A DNA stretch of 64,000 nucleotides from NCBI GenBank assembly GCA_001465115.1, contig CP013614.1, forward strand, positions 1,984,001 through 2,048,000, given 5' to 3'. This DNA is from Enterococcus silesiacus (lineage in GTDB: Bacteria; Bacillota; Bacilli; Lactobacillales; Enterococcaceae). The notes beneath the pieces are model-generated. The model had not been told where the DNA came from, did no database searches, and saw only the letters and a list, made by a program, of their open reading frames with translations. The translations under genes and the position numbers were made by a program. Positions 8,980 to 18,340 of this stretch are shown piece after piece. The first letter of the stretch is position 1. Every line of letters begins with the position of its first letter.

Positions 8980-10197
8980 CTAAGAATCTAATCCCATAAA
9001 TGTTGGATAAGCTGTTTCATCATGTTCGATTCGATCTAATCCTAGTGCTTCTTCTTTGGCTGAAACTCGGATTGGCATGAACAATTGAATTCCTTTAATG
9101 ATGATAAAACTAGCAACGCCTGCAAATACGATTGTAAAAACAATACTAGCAATTTGGGCTATAAACAATTCTATTCCACCATAAAGCAGGCCTGTTTTCC
9201 CACCTACAGCAGGATCTGCAAAAATTCCTGTCATGATCCCACCAAAAATTCCACCAACACCATGACAACCAAATGCATCTAGTGCATCATCATAACCAAA
9301 TTTATGTTTAATAAATGAAATAAAGTAATAACAAACCGGACTAACCAACGCACCCAATATAAATGAACTCCAAAGCGAAACAAAGCCTGCGCCTGGCGTG
9401 ATTGCCACAAGTCCTACTACAGCACCGGTACAAGCACCGACAATCGTTGGTTTTCCGATTGCCAGTTTTTCAATTAGCATCCATGAAAGCATCCCACTGG
9501 CCGCTGCCGTATTTGTTGTTAACAATGCGTGGATCGCTAGTCCGTCTGCTGCCAGAGCCGATCCTGCATTAAAACCAAACCAGCCAAACCAAAGTAAGCC
9601 GGCACCCAACACAACAAAGGGAATATTATGAGGCCGGTATTCCGTTTGTCGATATTCTCTACGCTGACCTAAAACTAAAGCTAATACGAGACCAGAAATG
9701 CCCGAACTAATATGCACCACATTTCCGCCTGCAAAATCGATCGAACCGATTTTGTCTAAAAAGCCACCGCCCCAAACCATATGTGCCATTGGATAATAAA
9801 CAATGATCGACCAAATACCGATAAATAAAAAAATTGCAGAAAAACGCATCCGCCCAACCACCGCTCCCGTGATGATTGCTGTTGTGATCAAAGCGAACAT
9901 CATTTGAAATCCAGCAAACAAGCTTTCTGGAATTGTCTCGCCTTTTGTCATGGACACTTGATTAAAAAATAATTTATCTAAGTTGCCAACAAACAAATCA
10001 TCGCCGCTAAATGACATAGAATAACCCAGACCAACCCAAAGGACTGATGCTAAACCCATGACACAAATCACCATCATCATCGTGTTAAGGATATTTTTTC
10101 TACGCTCTAAACCACCGTAAAAAAATGCTAATGCCGGTGTCATCAAAAAGACCATCGCTGAACATACAATAATAAACGCAATATTTCCTGTTTCCAT
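8980..10197 (-). CDS. amtB: Ammonium transporter (Amt/NrgA family)
   Basis: This trimeric membrane channel takes up ammonium. The 405-aa protein begins with the typical MVFLMTPALAFFYGGLERRKN and has about eleven hydrophobic segments. It carries both pore histidines, in HISSGISGLVL and in FGCHGVGGIFGGIMTG. A TTGGAGGAG site precedes the ATG. It is co-transcribed with the PII gene downstream. A GlnR-like operator and a promoter lie 80-150 bp upstream, so nitrogen-limited expression is expected. Confidence 0.95.
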   Translation of the reverse strand: METGNIAFIIVCSAMVFLMTPALAFFYGGLERRKNILNTMMMVICVMGLASVLWVGLGYSMSFSGDDLFVGNLDKLFFNQVSMTKGETIPESLFAGFQMMFALITTAIITGAVVGRMRFSAIFLFIGIWSIIVYYPMAHMVWGGGFLDKIGSIDFAGGNVVHISSGISGLVLALVLGQRREYRQTEYRPHNIPFVVLGAGLLWFGWFGFNAGSALAADGLAIHALLTTNTAAASGMLSWMLIEKLAIGKPTIVGACTGAVVGLVAITPGAGFVSLWSSFILGALVSPVCYYFISFIKHKFGYDDALDAFGCHGVGGIFGGIMTGIFADPAVGGKTGLLYGGIELFIAQIASIVFTIVFAGVASFIIIKGIQLFMPIRVSAKEEALGLDRIEHDETAYPTFMGLDS

Positions 10198-10274
10198 ACA
10201 AACTCCTCCAATATCAAAGTTAAGCCTACCTTCATTTTAGCTTTGTCGGTTATTTTAGCATCGATCTTGGATTT

Positions 10275-10302
10275 ATCCTAATAGAAATCACTCATTCAGC
10301 AA
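10275..10302 (-). promoter_or_regulatory. Probable promoter of amtB-glnK
   Basis: On the minus strand TTGCTG (10302-10297) and TAGGAT (10280-10275) are separated by 16 bp, about 80 bp before the amtB start. The hexamers are imperfect, as expected for a regulated promoter. It lies just downstream of the GlnR-like palindrome. Confidence 0.5.
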
Positions 10303-10329
10303 AAATAATTTCATTTTTCTGACAATTCA

Positions 10330-10346
10330 CGTTATAAAAAATAACA
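10330..10346. promoter_or_regulatory. GlnR-type operator upstream of amtB
   Basis: CGTTATAAAAAATAACA matches the GlnR/TnrA consensus TGTTA-N7-TAACA at all conserved positions except the first base. It is centred about 140 bp before the amtB ATG. GlnR represses ammonium-transport and glutamine-synthesis genes in related lactic acid bacteria, so this assignment combines sequence and context. The rest of the 10198-10526 gap holds the amtB promoter and, next to rsmI, a complex hairpin region. Confidence 0.65.
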
Positions 10347-10404
10347 TCTATACCAATAGAGCGTTTCCATAACAGTATCATACCTGAACCAGACAAACCA
10401 ATTT

Positions 10405-10525
10405 GAACAAAAAAAGACTAGTCCATAACTCTACGAGTCACATCCTAGCCTCAAGGAATCACAGCAATCGATTGAAGCAGACGTAACTCTCTGAGTTAAA
10501 CACTTCTGCTCCAATCTTATTTCTG
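10405..10525 (-). terminator. Structured 3-prime region of rsmI, probable terminator
   Basis: Reading on the minus strand after the rsmI stop, AGCAGAAGTG...AACTC pairs with GAGTT...TCTGCT. A GACTAGTC palindrome then leads into seven T. Two overlapping structures are possible, so the exact terminator is uncertain. Confidence 0.5.
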
Positions 10526-10526
10526 T

Positions 10527-11405
10527 TTATTCCTCTTGATCTACATGAAATTCTTTATACACTTCTTGTTTTTTTAACCCTCGAAGCTTGGCAACTTCTT
10601 TGATTGCTTCTTTGGAAGAACTTCCAGAATCCATTAAAACATCGATATGCGCTTTGATTGACAGCTCCAAATCTGGATTTTCGTTGATAGCTGCTAGGCT
10701 GTCAGCTCCCTCAACCAAAAGACAACACTCGCCTTTTAACGGATGCTCTGCTAAGTAATCTCTCAGCTCAGCCAAAGTTCCTCGAAGATATTCCTCATGA
10801 AGTTTAGTCAGTTCACGACAAATCACTGCTCTCCGCTCTTCACCGAAAACCTCTGATAAGTGCTTAACCGTGACCGCAATTCGATGAGGTGATTCATAAA
10901 AAATTTGCGTTGGTTCAGCTGCTTTTAGCTTTTCTAAAACGGCTACTTGCTCTTTTTTCTTCCGAGGTAAAAAGCCATAAAATGTAAACGGCTGCGCAGA
11001 TAACCCAGAAGCAATCAATGCGGTAATACCTGCTGTAGGTCCAGGTAGGGCAATCACCTTGATCCCTACTTCGATGCATGCTTCAACTAATTCATGCCCA
11101 GGATCACTAATCGAAGGCATCCCAGCATCACTGACTTGAGCGATGATTTCACCAGCCTCTAAGCGTTCGATAAATTGCGGAATTCGCTCTTTATAATTAT
11201 GCTCATGAAAACTGATTTGGGGGGTTGTTATCTCAAAATGATTCAACAATTTTTGCGTATTTCGAGTATCTTCACTGGCGATGATCGTCGCCTCTTTTAA
11301 ACTATTGATACAGCGGAAGCTCATATCTTCCAAGTTTCCTATTGGAGTCGGCACTAAATATAGCTGCCCGATGCCGGATGAATCAAAACTTTTTTGTTTT
11401 TGCAT
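10527..11405 (-). CDS. rsmI: 16S rRNA (cytidine1402-2'-O)-methyltransferase
   Basis: RsmI methylates the ribose of C1402 in the 16S rRNA decoding centre. The tetrapyrrole-methylase fold is seen in LYLVPTPIGNLEDMSFR near the start, SEDTRNTQKLLNHF, SDAGMPSISDPGHELV and ALPGPTAGITALIASG. The ATG at 11405 has AGGAG 7 nt upstream. A GTG 45 nt further up lies inside a terminator stem and is unlikely. The product is 292 aa, normal for the family. It follows yabA as in many Firmicutes. Confidence 0.95.
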   Translation of the reverse strand: MQKQKSFDSSGIGQLYLVPTPIGNLEDMSFRCINSLKEATIIASEDTRNTQKLLNHFEITTPQISFHEHNYKERIPQFIERLEAGEIIAQVSDAGMPSISDPGHELVEACIEVGIKVIALPGPTAGITALIASGLSAQPFTFYGFLPRKKKEQVAVLEKLKAAEPTQIFYESPHRIAVTVKHLSEVFGEERRAVICRELTKLHEEYLRGTLAELRDYLAEHPLKGECCLLVEGADSLAAINENPDLELSIKAHIDVLMDSGSSSKEAIKEVAKLRGLKKQEVYKEFHVDQEE

Positions 11406-11437
11406 AGAGAAACTCCTTTTTGATTTTTTGAAAAAAG

Positions 11438-11490
11438 AAAGCTGGGACACAAGCAGTTAGCCTAAAAGCAGCTCCTTTTGTCCCAACTTT
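11438..11490 (-). terminator. Terminator-like hairpin between yabA and rsmI
   Basis: The arms AAAGCTGGGACACAAG (11438-11453) and TTTTGTCCCAACTTT (about 11477-11490) pair with few mismatches. On the minus strand the structure is followed by CTTTTTTC. It would stop or attenuate transcription before rsmI inside an otherwise tightly packed operon. Confidence 0.65.
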
Positions 11491-11838
11491 TTATTTATAT
11501 CGTTCACCATAAATTACATCTAAACAAAAAGCACATTCTTCATCATTTTCCCGGCGTGAGCCATATAAAATGTTGCAGACATGAAACCCTTCTTCATAAA
11601 GTTTTTCCAAATTCATTCGAGATTTAGATAACTCCTGCTTAGCTGGGTCACTAGAGTCACTGGCTAATTTAGTCAATTCCTGCAAATGCTCCCGTAAACG
11701 CTGATTTTCGATTTCAAGTGTTGTATTTTTCTCAACTAATTCATGAAGTGCTTCTTTAATCTCCGATAATTGTCCTAAAGTTCCTTGTAAATCAGTCTCT
11801 AAAGAACTCAGACCATCGTATAAAGAGCGTTTATCCAT
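11491..11838 (-). CDS. yabA: Replication initiation control protein YabA
   Basis: YabA binds DnaA and the sliding clamp DnaN and restrains re-initiation of replication. The 115-aa protein has an N-terminal leucine-rich coiled coil ([19 protein letters not shown] onward) for tetramer formation. The C-terminal zinc site is H/C-based ([10 protein letters not shown]... then CAFCLD). The start at 11838 has AAGGTGATC just upstream; a longer reading frame would lie within the upstream gene. The start overlaps the end of the RicT gene by 8 bp, which suggests translational coupling. Confidence 0.93.
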   Translation of the reverse strand: MDKRSLYDGLSSLETDLQGTLGQLSEIKEALHELVEKNTTLEIENQRLREHLQELTKLASDSSDPAKQELSKSRMNLEKLYEEGFHVCNILYGSRRENDEECAFCLDVIYGERYK

Positions 11839-12676
11839 TGTGATCACCTTTTTCGGCTTGAGCTTTTTCTGTCGCTTCTTTGATTTCTTCGTAATCATAC
11901 TCCACAGCTATTTCACGTCCAACCAAACGAACTTTAATGATGCGGCTCAATAAATTCAAACCAACTACACGTCCTTTTCCATCTGGTGTAATGACATCTT
12001 TACCATAATCAGGCAATTCTTTTTTCGCTGCTTCATATTCATCATTTTCGTATTTCAGGCAACACATCAAGCGACCGCACAATCCAGAAATTTTTACAGG
12101 ATTCAGTGATAGTCCTTGATCTTTTGCCATTTTGATGGATACTGGCATAAAATCGCCTAAGAAAGTCGAACAGCATAATTGTCGACCGCATGGACCAATC
12201 CCGCCTAAAATTTTTGCTTCATCTCTGACACCGATTTGGCGCAATTCGATCCTTGTACGGAAAATCGCGGCTAAATCTTTGACTAGTTCTCGAAAGTCGA
12301 TGCGACCATCTGCCGTAAAATAAAAAACCATCTTGCTGCGGTCAAATGTATATTCAACACGAATCAATTTCATTTCTAATTCATGTGCTCGAATTTTTTC
12401 TTTGGCTACACTTAAAGCCGCTTCAGCATCATCCACATTTTTTTGTTCTTTTTCTAAATCAGTTTCTGATGCTTTATTTAAAATGGGTTTTAAATCCTCA
12501 GGTAAGTCTTCTGGATCAATAGATTTCTTCGGTATCGCAACTGTGGCTAGCTGTTTAGATTGCTGTGATTCCACAAGTACTTTCTCATTATAAAAATACT
12601 CTGATTTTCCAGGAGCAAAATAATAGATATGACCTGCTTCACGGAAGCGAACTCCTACTACTTCTACCATTTCCAT
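11831..12676 (-). CDS. yaaT: PSP1-domain protein RicT/YaaT
   Basis: In Bacillus this protein is part of the RicA-RicF-RicT complex, an iron-sulphur assembly that promotes RNase Y-dependent mRNA maturation. The 281-aa sequence shows the PSP1 domain with conserved cysteines in [12 protein letters not shown] and [14 protein letters not shown]. Family length is usual. It lies between holB (8-bp gap) and yabA (8-bp overlap), the classical order. Whether the Ric complex exists here depends on ricA/ricF, which are not in this window. Confidence 0.93.
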   Translation of the reverse strand: MEMVEVVGVRFREAGHIYYFAPGKSEYFYNEKVLVESQQSKQLATVAIPKKSIDPEDLPEDLKPILNKASETDLEKEQKNVDDAEAALSVAKEKIRAHELEMKLIRVEYTFDRSKMVFYFTADGRIDFRELVKDLAAIFRTRIELRQIGVRDEAKILGGIGPCGRQLCCSTFLGDFMPVSIKMAKDQGLSLNPVKISGLCGRLMCCLKYENDEYEAAKKELPDYGKDVITPDGKGRVVGLNLLSRIIKVRLVGREIAVEYDYEEIKEATEKAQAEKGDHNG

Positions 12677-12684
12677 CCTCCTAT

Positions 12685-13635
12685 TTATGTTTTAGGGTGG
12701 ATCATTCGTATTACTAATTGCTCGCAAACACTCTGCCAACTAACATTGGCTTCCCACTTTTGTCGTGCTTTTAAAATCAGTTCAACCCGTGTGGCCTGCT
12801 GTTCGACTACACGCTTGAGTTGGTTTTGCGCCACACTTTCAGTGAGTTGTTTGCGGTAATAAGCAAGTAATAAATCAAAACTCAACGCTTGTTGGTCTTT
12901 TTCTTTAAACACTTTGACCATCTTTTTTTGAACATAGACAAAAGCTTGTAAATCATCTTTTATCATATAATCAAACCATTGTTGAGTAATTTCCCTAGCT
13001 TCATTAAACCATTCATCTTGAGAGATTTCAACTGCTTTGTCAAAACTATTTGTCAACTCTGCCAAAAGGCTGGCTGTATTTTTATTGATTCCTGATTCTA
13101 CCAAAGCATGGACTAATTTAGACTTAACTAATGGTTGGAAATGAAGAACCTGGCAACGAGATTGGATAGTAGGTAAAATTTTCGCTAACGAGGTCGTTTC
13201 TAAAATAGCTAAAACTTTTCCTTCTGGTTCTTCTAAAAATTTCAACAAACTATTCGCTGCACCAATACTCATTTTGTCTGCTTGCTCGATCAAGAAAACT
13301 TTTTGAGCTGTTTCCACGCCGCTTTTGCTAAATTCTGCTTTCAAAGCTCTGATTTGATCGACCTTGATTGTTTGACCATCTGGTGCAATACGCAGGACAT
13401 CCGGATGCTCATTGTCAGCGATCCGCAAACAGTTATTGCACTGATTACACGGGTTATTGTCCGTTAAATTCGTACAGAAAATGTGTTTTGCCATCCATAA
13501 ACCAAATTCTTTTTTACCAGTTCCTGTATCGCCTTCAAAAAGATAAGCATGGGCAAGACGACCATGCTCGAAACTTTTTTGAAGCTGCTGGTAAAGCAGC
13601 GGTTGTTGTTCATTTAAAACATGTGCTTCATTCAT
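12685..13635 (-). CDS. holB: DNA polymerase III subunit delta-prime
   Basis: Delta-prime is part of the clamp-loader complex with DnaX. The 316-aa AAA+ protein keeps a degenerate P-loop, GDTGTGKKEFG, at about 35-45. Its zinc module has four cysteines (CTNLTDNNPCNQCNNC), and ANSLLKFLEEP is typical of clamp loaders. The start lies one base beyond the darA stop codon. The gene is part of the tmk-darA-holB-yaaT-yabA operon. Confidence 0.95.
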   Translation of the reverse strand: MNEAHVLNEQQPLLYQQLQKSFEHGRLAHAYLFEGDTGTGKKEFGLWMAKHIFCTNLTDNNPCNQCNNCLRIADNEHPDVLRIAPDGQTIKVDQIRALKAEFSKSGVETAQKVFLIEQADKMSIGAANSLLKFLEEPEGKVLAILETTSLAKILPTIQSRCQVLHFQPLVKSKLVHALVESGINKNTASLLAELTNSFDKAVEISQDEWFNEAREITQQWFDYMIKDDLQAFVYVQKKMVKVFKEKDQQALSFDLLLAYYRKQLTESVAQNQLKRVVEQQATRVELILKARQKWEANVSWQSVCEQLVIRMIHPKT

Positions 13636-13636
13636 C

Positions 13637-13966
13637 CTAATATTGATGGAATCCTTCTACTGGCAAGACAAAAACTGTCGCGCCGCCAACTTCGACCTCT
13701 ACAGGATAAGGCACTTGTCCATCCATTGTAATATCTAATGTTACAGGAGTTGACACATATTGTTTGCGAGATTGGCATGTTTTTTTAATCAATTCTAATG
13801 CCTCTTCTACACGATCATCATCGATCCCGACGATAAAGGTACTATTACCAGCTTTTAAAAAGCCCCCAGTTGATGAAAGTTTGGTTGCACGAATATTGGC
13901 ATCAATAAATTCATTGGCTAAACGGTTACTATCTTTATCTTGGACAATTGCTAAAATAATTTTCAT
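13637..13966 (-). CDS. darA: Cyclic-di-AMP receptor, PII-like (DarA/PstA/YaaQ)
   Basis: This 109-aa PII-like protein binds c-di-AMP as a trimer. It begins MKIILAIVQDKDSN and includes TKLSSTGGFLKAGNSTFIVG, the segment known to contact the nucleotide in this family. Its downstream partner is unknown in general. The gene sits 14 bp after tmk and abuts holB, so it is co-expressed with replication genes. Confidence 0.93.
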   Translation of the reverse strand: MKIILAIVQDKDSNRLANEFIDANIRATKLSSTGGFLKAGNSTFIVGIDDDRVEEALELIKKTCQSRKQYVSTPVTLDITMDGQVPYPVEVEVGGATVFVLPVEGFHQY

Positions 13967-13980
13967 ATTCGGTCACCTTC

Positions 13981-14625
13981 CTAGTTTCTAAAATATTCTG
14001 GATAACGGTTTACAATTGCTTGAAACGTTGCTTCTACAACATTTTCCAAGCTCATTCTGGCATCGATCTTCGTAATTCTTTCTGGATTTTCTTCTACTAG
14101 CTTTAAATATTCATGACGAACTCGTTGGTGAAACTCAAGTCCTTCTGAATCCAAGCGATCAATTTGTTGCTGACGATGGTTTTTGATACGATTTAGTCCT
14201 GTGTCTGAGTCAACATCCAAATAAATTGTGAAATCAGGTATCGTTCCTTCGATCGCAAATTCATTGATTGTGGCAATCGCTTCAACACCGATTCGTCTAC
14301 CTGCTCCTTGATAGGCCAACGAACTGTCTACAAAACGGTCACACAAAACAATCTTACCTTCTTCTAAAGCAGGTAACACTTTCTCCATTAAATGCTGACG
14401 TCTAGCCGCGGCATAAAGCAAAGCCTCCGTCCGCTCATCCATCTCTTGATTTTTTGGATCTAAAATAATTTGACGAATCTTCTCAGCAATGGGAATGCCG
14501 CCAGGTTCTCTTGTTTTGATAATACTTCTTTCTGCCGCCAGATCTAATCTTGGGTATAACTCGTTTAAAACACTAGTCTTCCCTGCGCCGTCTGGTCCTT
14601 CGATTGTTATAAAAATACCTTGCAC
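13981..14625 (-). CDS. tmk: Thymidylate kinase
   Basis: Tmk phosphorylates dTMP to dTDP. The 214-aa protein has the P-loop EGPDGAGKTS at about 9-18, the DRFVDSSLAYQGAGR substrate and DR(Y/F) motif near 98, and the lid region after RIKNHR. It is the first gene of the operon with darA, holB, yaaT and yabA. A bidirectional terminator lies about 100 bp upstream. Confidence 0.97.
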   Translation of the reverse strand: MQGIFITIEGPDGAGKTSVLNELYPRLDLAAERSIIKTREPGGIPIAEKIRQIILDPKNQEMDERTEALLYAAARRQHLMEKVLPALEEGKIVLCDRFVDSSLAYQGAGRRIGVEAIATINEFAIEGTIPDFTIYLDVDSDTGLNRIKNHRQQQIDRLDSEGLEFHQRVRHEYLKLVEENPERITKIDARMSLENVVEATFQAIVNRYPEYFRN

Positions 14626-14728
14626 TTTACTAATCCCCTTACTTACTTTGATTCCTTCTATCTATTATACTTTATCTATCACAATCAGTCTAATTGAATT
14701 CCTTATTATTAAAATTTTCCTGATGACC

Positions 14729-14777
14729 AAATAAAACTGAGATGAAAAGCCTAACAGACTTTACCTCAGTTTTATTT
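14729..14777. terminator. Terminator of the Cna-B cell-wall protein gene
   Basis: AAATAAAACTGAG (14729-14741) pairs perfectly with CTCAGTTTTATTT (14765-14777). The gene ending at 14795 is on the minus strand, and its transcript would form this hairpin before tmk. Confidence 0.8.
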
Positions 14778-14794
14778 GCTCATATCTCAAAAAA

Positions 14795-16537
14795 TTAAAC
14801 TCTTTTATTTCTGTAAAAGAGGATGACTGCTACCATTCCTAAGCATAGACTACCGAATAGCAATAAGTAGTTCCTAGTATTTTCTCCAGCTTTAGGTAGT
14901 GTTTTATTTTCAGAGTGATTGTCAGTATTTTTCTTTGTTTGTTTGTCATTACTACTCTCTTTTAAAGGTTCTGGTGTGTCTTCTTTTTGATTTTCAGCAA
15001 TCACTTTTAATGGTTCAGTTTGGCTTGACGTAATCACAAAAGGAATCGGCTGTGCATTTAGTATATAGCCTTTTAATGCTTTTGTTTCCAGAAATTGATA
15101 CTTTCCAGGTGCTAACCCCTCAACGAGTAATTGACCCTTTTCATCTGTTGTAAGTTCTGTCTGTAACGTGCTTCCCGTCTCATCTTGAAGCTCAAATACC
15201 ACACCCTTTAAGATTGCTTTCGTTGTTTGATCAATTTTAATTAATTGTACCGAGCCCGATGTTGGCTCAGCTTTATTTATTACTTGCTTAACGGCCAGCT
15301 TATTTTGAAACTCATTTGAGGCGATCTTTATAGGTGTTGCATCTAAAATAAAACCAATTGGCGCTTTTGTTTCAATCAGTGTATAGTCTTCTTGTAATAA
15401 ATTACTTATTTCTCCTATCCCTTGCTCATTTGTAATGATTTTACCAATAAGTTCACTCGTAGAATTTTTGAAGACATCAAATTCTGCCCCAGCCAATACC
15501 GTTCCATCCTCTGAAGTTTTCATTAATTGAATAGAGAATACCTCTCCTGTTCCTGAGCCGTTGCCGTCAGAATACTGCGTTTTAGATTCCTTTGAATCAA
15601 TGGTTATTTGATCACTCTCTAAAGTTGCGATATTAGAAAACTCCTCTTGATCTTGAGGTTGATGATCGATCGTCGTGTCATAAGAAATAAGATAGCCAAT
15701 TCCCTCTGGCATATTACCAAAATCGACTGTAAAACCATTAGGAAGATAAGTGATTGTCACTTGGCTTGTGATATCGACTTTGTTCATTGGATTATCAAAA
15801 ATTCCTTGGTCTCCATCGGGAAATTCTGCTGATGTCACTTTGATCGAGCCTGGAACTAATGTGTAGTTGTCCGTTTGAAACGTGTCCTTAACAACAGCAT
15901 TCGGAAATTCTTGTCCACTGGCATTTACACGAACTTCCCAATAAAGCGTACTAGAATCAGATGAAAACCATGACCATTTATTGATTACCTCATTCGGATC
16001 GTCTGTGGCTTCTTCAACCTCAACTTCGGTGGAAACCTCTGTCGTTTTGTTGATTGGAAAAACTAGTTTAATCGTGCCGTATTCCTCAATTACTTGTTTA
16101 TCAAAGCGACTGAGAAACTGCAATGTCCCTTTTACATTAGAATGGGTTTCTACAAAATCAGTATAGGTAAGCAAAACTGTTTTTGATCCCTTATCAGCAA
16201 CTGCCGTAGCCACAACTGCTCCACTTTCATCCAGCACATCAAAAGACAAACTATTGACCAAATCTAACTCATCTGGCAATTCGATCAATGTCGTATCACC
16301 TTTTTGAGCACTTCCATTGGGTATACTCCAATCCATGTGAACTTGGATGATATCCCACGATTTAAAAGATGCTTGATCTTCCCCATGTTCGTTGGTAATT
16401 TTTACATTTTGAATGGTGTTGTTGATTTCTTTTGCTTCAGTTTTTGTTTTAAAAAGCATCGTTGAACTAATCAAAATTCCAACAAACATGACACTTAAAA
16501 CAATCACCTTAATGGACCTATAAAATTTCTCCTGCAT
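14795..16537 (-). CDS. Cell-wall-anchored adhesin with collagen-adhesin and Cna-B domains, LPKAG sorting signal
   Basis: This 580-aa surface protein has a signal peptide (about 1-36), then paired Ig-like domains of the Cna/ClfA adhesin type (about 40-310). Two Cna-B/SpaA-type domains follow (about 334-421 and 428-517), each with a lysine near the start (QLMKTSEDG, QLIKIDQTT) and a glutamate in LIETKA / FLETKA. These residues are placed for isopeptide bonds. A polar linker leads to LPKAG (547-551), a hydrophobic segment and the basic tail RNKRV. The sorting motif has Ala instead of Thr. It is inserted between tmk and recR. The ligand is unknown. Confidence 0.88.
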   Translation of the reverse strand: MQEKFYRSIKVIVLSVMFVGILISSTMLFKTKTEAKEINNTIQNVKITNEHGEDQASFKSWDIIQVHMDWSIPNGSAQKGDTTLIELPDELDLVNSLSFDVLDESGAVVATAVADKGSKTVLLTYTDFVETHSNVKGTLQFLSRFDKQVIEEYGTIKLVFPINKTTEVSTEVEVEEATDDPNEVINKWSWFSSDSSTLYWEVRVNASGQEFPNAVVKDTFQTDNYTLVPGSIKVTSAEFPDGDQGIFDNPMNKVDITSQVTITYLPNGFTVDFGNMPEGIGYLISYDTTIDHQPQDQEEFSNIATLESDQITIDSKESKTQYSDGNGSGTGEVFSIQLMKTSEDGTVLAGAEFDVFKNSTSELIGKIITNEQGIGEISNLLQEDYTLIETKAPIGFILDATPIKIASNEFQNKLAVKQVINKAEPTSGSVQLIKIDQTTKAILKGVVFELQDETGSTLQTELTTDEKGQLLVEGLAPGKYQFLETKALKGYILNAQPIPFVITSSQTEPLKVIAENQKEDTPEPLKESSNDKQTKKNTDNHSENKTLPKAGENTRNYLLLFGSLCLGMVAVILFYRNKRV

Positions 16538-16755
16538 TATTCCCCACCCCTGTTACAAATTAATTTTAGTTATATTTATTCAAAAAAATAAAAACAAAGC
16601 ATATATTACATTTTATTTTTATCTTTTTCAAATTATATAATAACTATTCTAATTTTATGTATTTATTTTTCAAAAAAAGCAGACCATCAAAACACCTTAA
16701 ACTAAAAAAATTGCTGAATCAACGTAAATAACCGTTATCTCAGCAAAAATGGGTG

Positions 16756-16761
16756 TATACT
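16756..16761 (+). promoter_or_regulatory. Possible -10 element and inverted repeat before the O-methyltransferase
   Basis: TATACT at 16756-16761 is a fair -10 element about 39 bp before the start codon, but no good -35 is visible. Just upstream an imperfect inverted repeat, TTGCTGA/TCAGCAA (16711-16746), could be an operator in this divergent intergenic region. Confidence 0.35.
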
Positions 16762-16799
16762 TATTTTAGAAATACCAATAAAAAATAGGAGTGATTTTT

Positions 16800-17462
16800 T
16801 TGGAAAAATTATTTGCAGCAGTTGATGGCTATTTTATTGAGAAGCTAGTGGAAAACGACCCAATTTTTGATCAAATTCTGGCTAATAATCAAAAACATCA
16901 ATTACCTCCGCATGATGTATCTCCTTCTCAAGGAAAGTTTTTATATCTTCTCACAAAGATCAAAAGCGCTAATCGTATTTTGGAAATTGGGACTCTTGGC
17001 GGATATAGTACACTTTGGTTTGCTAAAGCAATTGGAAATGACGGACAAGTTATCTCTCTTGAATACGATAAGAAACATGCAGAAGTTGCTTCAGAAAACC
17101 TGACTATTGCAGGAGTTTCAGATAAAACAACGATCTTAGTCGGTGCAGCTTCTGACAGTTTAGAAAAAATGGTGCAAGCTCAAACACCTGCTTTCGATTT
17201 AATTTTTATTGATGCAGATAAAGAAAACAACTCCGTTTATTTAAATTATGCACTAAAACTTGCTCGTCCTGGCACTATTATTATTGGTGATAATGTCGTA
17301 CGTGATGGGGCTGTTATTGATCAAAATAGCTCTGATGGAAGGGTTATTGGAGTCCGTTCTTTTGTGGATGATCTAGCCTCTTTGCCTAACCTGACTTCAA
17401 CCGCTATTGAGACAGTTGGAATAAAAGGGTATGATGGCTTTACCATTAGTATCGTAGAATAG
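16800..17462 (+). CDS. SAM-dependent O-methyltransferase (caffeoyl-CoA/YrrM type)
   Basis: This is a class I methyltransferase of 220 aa. The SAM motif EIGTLGGYSTLWFA lies near 60-73, an acidic loop is in ISLEYD, and DLIFIDADKENN near 133 supplies metal-binding aspartates typical of catechol-type enzymes. The substrate is not known. I prefer the TTG at 16800 as start because TAGGAG is 7 nt upstream of it, whereas a GTG at 16791 overlaps that site. It is divergent from the Cna-B protein gene and convergent with recR. Confidence 0.87.
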   Translation: MEKLFAAVDGYFIEKLVENDPIFDQILANNQKHQLPPHDVSPSQGKFLYLLTKIKSANRILEIGTLGGYSTLWFAKAIGNDGQVISLEYDKKHAEVASENLTIAGVSDKTTILVGAASDSLEKMVQAQTPAFDLIFIDADKENNSVYLNYALKLARPGTIIIGDNVVRDGAVIDQNSSDGRVIGVRSFVDDLASLPNLTSTAIETVGIKGYDGFTISIVE

Positions 17463-17463
17463 T

Positions 17464-17510
17464 AAAAATAGGTGGAACAAAGTAAAAAAACTTTTGTTCC
17501 ACCTATTTTT
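17464..17510. terminator. Bidirectional terminator between O-methyltransferase and recR
   Basis: An 18-bp perfect stem (17464-17481 with 17493-17510) contains AATAGGTGGAACAAA. Both arms end in A/T runs, so it can terminate both convergent genes. Confidence 0.9.
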
Positions 17511-17521
17511 TGACTTATACT

Positions 17522-18127
17522 TTAAAGTTCCCGACGTCCCTCCACAGCTTTTAGTAAAGTAACCTCATCTGCATATTCGATATCACTACCAACAGACAAT
17601 CCATGGGCTAATCTTGTCACAACAATACCGGCAGGTTTGATCAAACGAGACAAGTACATTGCTGTCGCTTCGCCTTCTGTCGTGGCGTTCGTTGCAATGA
17701 TCACTTCCTTGACCTCGTCATCATGCAGACGCTGGATCAAAGAAGCTATATTGATATCTTCCGGACCAGTTCCTTCCATTGGTGATAATACACCATGAAG
17801 GACATGATACAATCCATGATATTCCCGCATTTTCTCCATTGCCATGACGTCTTTTGATTCTTCTACAACTAAGATAATGCTACGGTCTCTTGTCGTATCC
17901 TGACAGATTTCACAGGGATCTTCTTCTGTGATATTGCCACAAATACTGCAAAAATGTAGATCCCGTTTCACACTAATCAACGATTTTGCAAATGCATTAA
18001 CATCTTCTTCTTTCATATCAAGTGTATAAAAAGCCAAACGTACGGCTGTTTTTTGACCAATACCTGGTAATTTCATATAACTTTCGACTAATTTTGCGAT
18101 TGGTTCAGGATAATGCATTACTTTCAA
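17522..18127 (-). CDS. recR: Recombination protein RecR
   Basis: RecR forms a ring that, with RecO and RecF, loads RecA at gaps. The protein is about 200 aa. It contains the helix-hairpin-helix [14 protein letters not shown] near 25, a four-Cys zinc motif ([16 protein letters not shown]), and the Toprim domain ([15 protein letters not shown], then [15 protein letters not shown]). In most relatives it directly follows ybaB in an operon with dnaX. Here 2.4 kb of unrelated genes separate them. Confidence 0.96.
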   Translation of the reverse strand: MKVMHYPEPIAKLVESYMKLPGIGQKTAVRLAFYTLDMKEEDVNAFAKSLISVKRDLHFCSICGNITEEDPCEICQDTTRDRSIILVVEESKDVMAMEKMREYHGLYHVLHGVLSPMEGTGPEDINIASLIQRLHDDEVKEVIIATNATTEGEATAMYLSRLIKPAGIVVTRLAHGLSVGSDIEYADEVTLLKAVEGRREL

Positions 18128-18340
18128 ATCCTTTCAAACTCAGACGATTCGCGTCTGGTTTCAAACTATTTATCCATTATAAGACTAAAATTGATTATAC
18201 CATTTTTTGTAGGTGATTTTATAAAAATTGTCTTTTTAACTTCCTAAAATTAATCTAATTTATTTTTAGCATACAACAAAGTTGACAAAGTCAACCAAAC
18301 ATGTTTTAATTACTATAGAAAACTTGAAAGGATGATTTTT

